A stretch of DNA of 6,659 nucleotides from Candidatus Coatesiibacteriota bacterium (GTDB lineage Bacteria; Oederibacteriota; CAKKQC01): contig JAHFSL010000142.1 in the NCBI GenBank assembly GCA_023265785.1, positions 1 through 6,659 of the forward strand, given 5' to 3'. Within the stretch, counting starts at the first letter, position 1. Every line of letters starts with the position of its first letter. The notes beneath the pieces are model-generated. The model searched no databases. It was not told the DNA's origin and saw nothing but the letters and a program-made list of their open reading frames with translations. Position numbers and translations under genes: made by a program. Below, piece after piece: positions 6,025 to 6,659 of this stretch.

Positions 6025-6591
6025 TTACCCGCGCCGGCGGGCGGAGCCGCTCACGGCCCGTCGGATGAGGTCCTCGAGGGGGGCCTGGGGATGACGCTCG
6101 AGGACGCGTGCGGCGCGGTCCCGCGCCTCCACCGGGGCGATCCCCAGCCCGACGAGGGCGCCGGCGATGTCCCGCGCTTCCGGCGAGGGGTGGCCGGCGG
6201 GTCCGCGCTTCCCTCCCTCCCGCCGTGCCAGCCAGCGCGCGATCCGCGCCCGCTTCGCCGGCCCGATGCCGGGGAGGTCGGGCACCTCCGCCCCCTTGGC
6301 GGCCACCAGCGCATCCCAGGCCGGGAGAAGTTTCAAGGCGGTCGCGGCCCCCACGCCGGGAATGCCCAGGAGCGCCGTGAACCGGTCACGCTCCCCCGCA
6401 TCGGCAAACCCGTACAGCTCAAGGCGGCGCGGGGAGAATGCCAGCCAGGCCGGCAGGGACACGCGTCTGCCCACGAATCGCAGGAATCTTTTTTCATCAT
6501 GCACCCGCAGGCGCAGGCCCAGCCCGCCCGCCTCCACGACGACCACGCCGCCGGCTGCGCGCACCAGCCGGCCCTTCACGAACTCAACCAC
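6025..6591 (-). CDS. ruvA: Holliday junction DNA-binding protein RuvA, divergent
   Basis: RuvA is the tetrameric protein that holds the four-way junction flat and recruits RuvB. It is 188 residues, slightly short for the family. The N-terminal OB domain covers about 1-62: MVEFVKGRL matches the usual MIxxLxGxL, which supports the GTG start at 6591, and LYGF (59-62) is conserved. Two helix-hairpin-helix motifs follow, GIPGVGAATALKLL (76-89) and LPGIGPAKRARIARWL (106-121). The RuvB-binding domain III is at about 137-181, with ALVGLGIAPVEARD. Several points are odd. The segment that carries the acidic pin (VREDAQ in E. coli, from memory) reads FSPRRL here, with Pro54-Arg55 in place of Glu-Asp. 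The GVGYEV signature is GLGLRL. The HhH1-HhH2 spacer is about six residues shorter. The gene overlaps ruvC by 8 bases and ends 3 bases before ruvB, so translation is probably coupled. Confidence 0.93.
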   Translation of the reverse strand: MVEFVKGRLVRAAGGVVVVEAGGLGLRLRVHDEKRFLRFVGRRVSLPAWLAFSPRRLELYGFADAGERDRFTALLGIPGVGAATALKLLPAWDALVAAKGAEVPDLPGIGPAKRARIARWLARREGGKRGPAGHPSPEARDIAGALVGLGIAPVEARDRAARVLERHPQAPLEDLIRRAVSGSARRRG

Positions 6592-6659
6592 GACGGAAGG
6601 CCGGCCCCGCCCCGGTCCGCGTGGACACGAGGTGGCAGTAGGCGACGGACAGCGCGTCG
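6584..6659 (-). CDS. ruvC: RuvC Holliday junction resolvase, C-terminal end only
   Basis: Only the last 24 codons and the TGA stop (6586-6584) lie in the window; the rest is beyond the right edge. The visible residues are DALSVAYCHL followed by a short basic tail. This matches the RuvC ending (DAADALAIAITHCH in E. coli, from memory), so the first visible Asp should be the last of the four catalytic acids that bind the metal ions used to cut the junction. The identification rests on this short match plus the position directly before ruvA, where ruvC is commonly found. Its stop lies 8 bases inside ruvA. Confidence 0.85.
   Translation of the reverse strand, partial: DALSVAYCHLVSTRTGAGPAFRRG

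Overview
The window is a gene-dense, GC-rich stretch with no gap above about 30 bases. It holds six protein-coding genes, two of them cut by the window edges, and no RNA genes, insertion sequences or CRISPR arrays that I can see. Very high GC, GTG starts, a ruvC-ruvA-ruvB cluster, a type IV pilus retraction-type ATPase and a Reg_prop-type beta-propeller suggest a high-GC, probably uncultured, pilus-bearing bacterium. Acidobacteriota, Rokubacteria or Eisenbacteria-like lineages come to mind, but this is a low-confidence guess from style alone.

Left part, plus strand (1-1697): a multi-pass membrane protein of the GT-C glycosyltransferase type (dolichyl-phosphate-mannose-mannosyltransferase-like). 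Its extreme N-terminus probably lies just outside the window. It converges on the next gene with only 8 bases between the two TAG stops. An imperfect hairpin spans both stops. A perfect 22-bp palindrome lies inside the gene.

Right part, minus strand, read from right to left (6659 to 1706): the 3' end of ruvC, then ruvA, ruvB, a 775-residue PilT/PilU-family ATPase fused to about 400 residues of TPR-like helices, and a predicted seven-bladed beta-propeller lipoprotein. The junctions are an 8-base overlap, a 3-base gap, a 30-base gap, and an 11-base gap (or a CTGA overlap). This fits one transcription unit, perhaps with an internal promoter before the pilus ATPase gene.

RuvA, RuvB and RuvC form the Holliday-junction branch-migration and resolution machinery. 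The PilT-type ATPase would power pilus retraction (twitching or DNA uptake), with its TPR tail as a likely docking platform. The propeller lipoprotein would sit across the inner membrane from it. A functional link between recombination and pilus retraction, such as DNA uptake, is inference from gene order only. The most unusual points are the PilT-TPR fusion, its position behind ruvCAB next to a propeller lipoprotein, and a RuvA that appears to lack the acidic pin.
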